From assembly GCF_020627745.1 (NCBI RefSeq), contig NZ_JAHDGE010000020.1, positions 1 through 54,543 of the forward strand: a DNA stretch of 54,543 nucleotides, in the 5' to 3' direction. The notes under the pieces were generated by a model. It was not told the DNA's origin. It ran no database searches and saw nothing but the letters and a program-made list of their open reading frames with translations. The stretch is from Pseudooctadecabacter sp. Its GTDB lineage: Bacteria > Pseudomonadota > Alphaproteobacteria > Rhodobacterales > Rhodobacteraceae. The position numbers and the translations under genes are program-made. Shown piece by piece: positions 54,304 through 54,543 of the stretch; the first letter of the stretch is position 1; every line of letters starts with the position of its first letter.

Positions 54304-54543
54304 GGATGTATCCCCATTGGGCGTGCGGTCACACGGTCGCGGGGCTTGACCTTGTCAGCCCGACATCCGATCTATTCCGCACAGCGATTGCTGTAGTTGC
54401 GAGTGGGATTGATCCTGCAAGACGCCCCACTCGCGACGCTTTCCGATTGAAAGCCCGTGCACCATCCGTCGGCATTGCTAAGTGGGCAAGTTTGAGGGGT
54501 TGCGTCGTCGGGCCGATCCGCCTCACCGCCTGATTTTTACGCG
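54304..54543 (-). promoter_or_regulatory. urtA leader and promoter region, with two inverted repeats
   Basis: This 240-base gene-free edge should hold the urt promoter. It contains ACAGC-GATT-GCTGT (54381-54394) and a perfect 9-base inverted repeat GCGAGTGGG (54399-54407) / CCCACTCGC (54426-54434) with an 18-base spacer. I see no NtrC site (TGCACC-N5-GGTGCA) and no sigma-54 -24/-12 pair. Short open frames here look like chance. Confidence 0.5.

Noticed and set aside
54329-54526. 65-codon open frame on the - strand upstream of urtA
   Set aside because: No ribosome-binding site, no recognisable protein, and it overlaps the inverted repeats of the leader.
54304-54543. NtrC or sigma-54 control of urtA
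   Set aside because: No TGCACC-N5-GGTGCA and no TGGCAC-N5-TTGC pattern could be found by eye on either strand of the leader; only an isolated GTGCAC half.
1-54543. CRISPR arrays, insertion sequences, prophage, tRNA or rRNA genes
   Set aside because: No direct-repeat array, transposase, integrase, phage protein or clover-leaf sequence was seen; gene order and composition look like ordinary chromosome.

Overview
The window is about 54.5 kb of GC-rich DNA with 45 protein genes, no rRNA or tRNA that I could see, and no phage, insertion sequence or CRISPR array. Gene content and style (urease with a Urt transporter, OpgC/G/H glucan genes, HWE-family histidine kinases, a short LOV protein, many 1-4 base gene overlaps) fit a marine alphaproteobacterium of the Rhodobacterales, Roseobacter group. 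This placement is inferred from gene families; no 16S or other marker is present.

Layout. (1) 8-5417: a ycjX-ycjF stress pair, truA, and a two-gene unit of unknown function (548-residue protein plus DUF3726-like protein). (2) 5556-12726: a divergent M19 dipeptidase-like protein that appears to lack half of its metal site, facing the tamA-tamB outer-membrane assembly operon, which ends in a strong terminator. (3) 12820-18244: an oligopeptide ABC transporter, oppA-oppB-oppC-oppDF, with both ATPases fused. (4) 18429-23338: a complete urease operon, ureD-A-B-C-E-F-G. (5) 23524-27984: a sensory locus made of a receiver-only regulator, a 1149-residue CheB-CheR-PAS-HWE kinase and a divergent short LOV blue-light protein. 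(6) 27988-31163: an App1-like phosphatase, a ClpP-fold membrane-anchored protease-like protein and a membrane coiled-coil protein. (7) 31351-37212: a + strand run of glutathione transferase, ChrR-like cupin, flavin amine oxidase, TetR regulator, an acetolactate-synthase-like TPP enzyme and a CaiB-type CoA-transferase. (8) 37314-43327: a TTC38-like TPR protein followed by opgC-opgG-opgH for osmoregulated periplasmic glucans. (9) 43329-45127: an esterase and a rhodanese, with a small DoxX-like membrane protein opposite. (10) 45124-48269: bphO-bphP, a heme oxygenase making biliverdin and a bacteriophytochrome with HWE kinase and receiver. (11) 48402-54303: the urea transporter urtA-B-C-D-E, with a leader region at the right edge containing two inverted repeats.

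How it fits together. Urea is imported by UrtABCDE and split by the urease about 25 kb away. Two photoreceptors, a LOV protein (blue) and a bacteriophytochrome (red/far-red), lie within 20 kb of each other, each associated with an HWE kinase and a receiver domain of the same style. Envelope functions (TamAB, OPG synthesis, App1 and ClpP-like proteins, peptide uptake) fill much of the rest. Both ABC operons carry a GC-rich hairpin directly after the binding-protein gene, which would let the binding protein be made in excess of the permease. The parts most worth following up are the LOV/HWE locus and its symmetric intergenic repeat, the M19-like protein with a depleted active site, the TPP/CoA-transferase pair and the unknown two-gene unit at 3289-5417. 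There is no gene-free stretch above 300 bases; the longest is the 240 bases at the right end.
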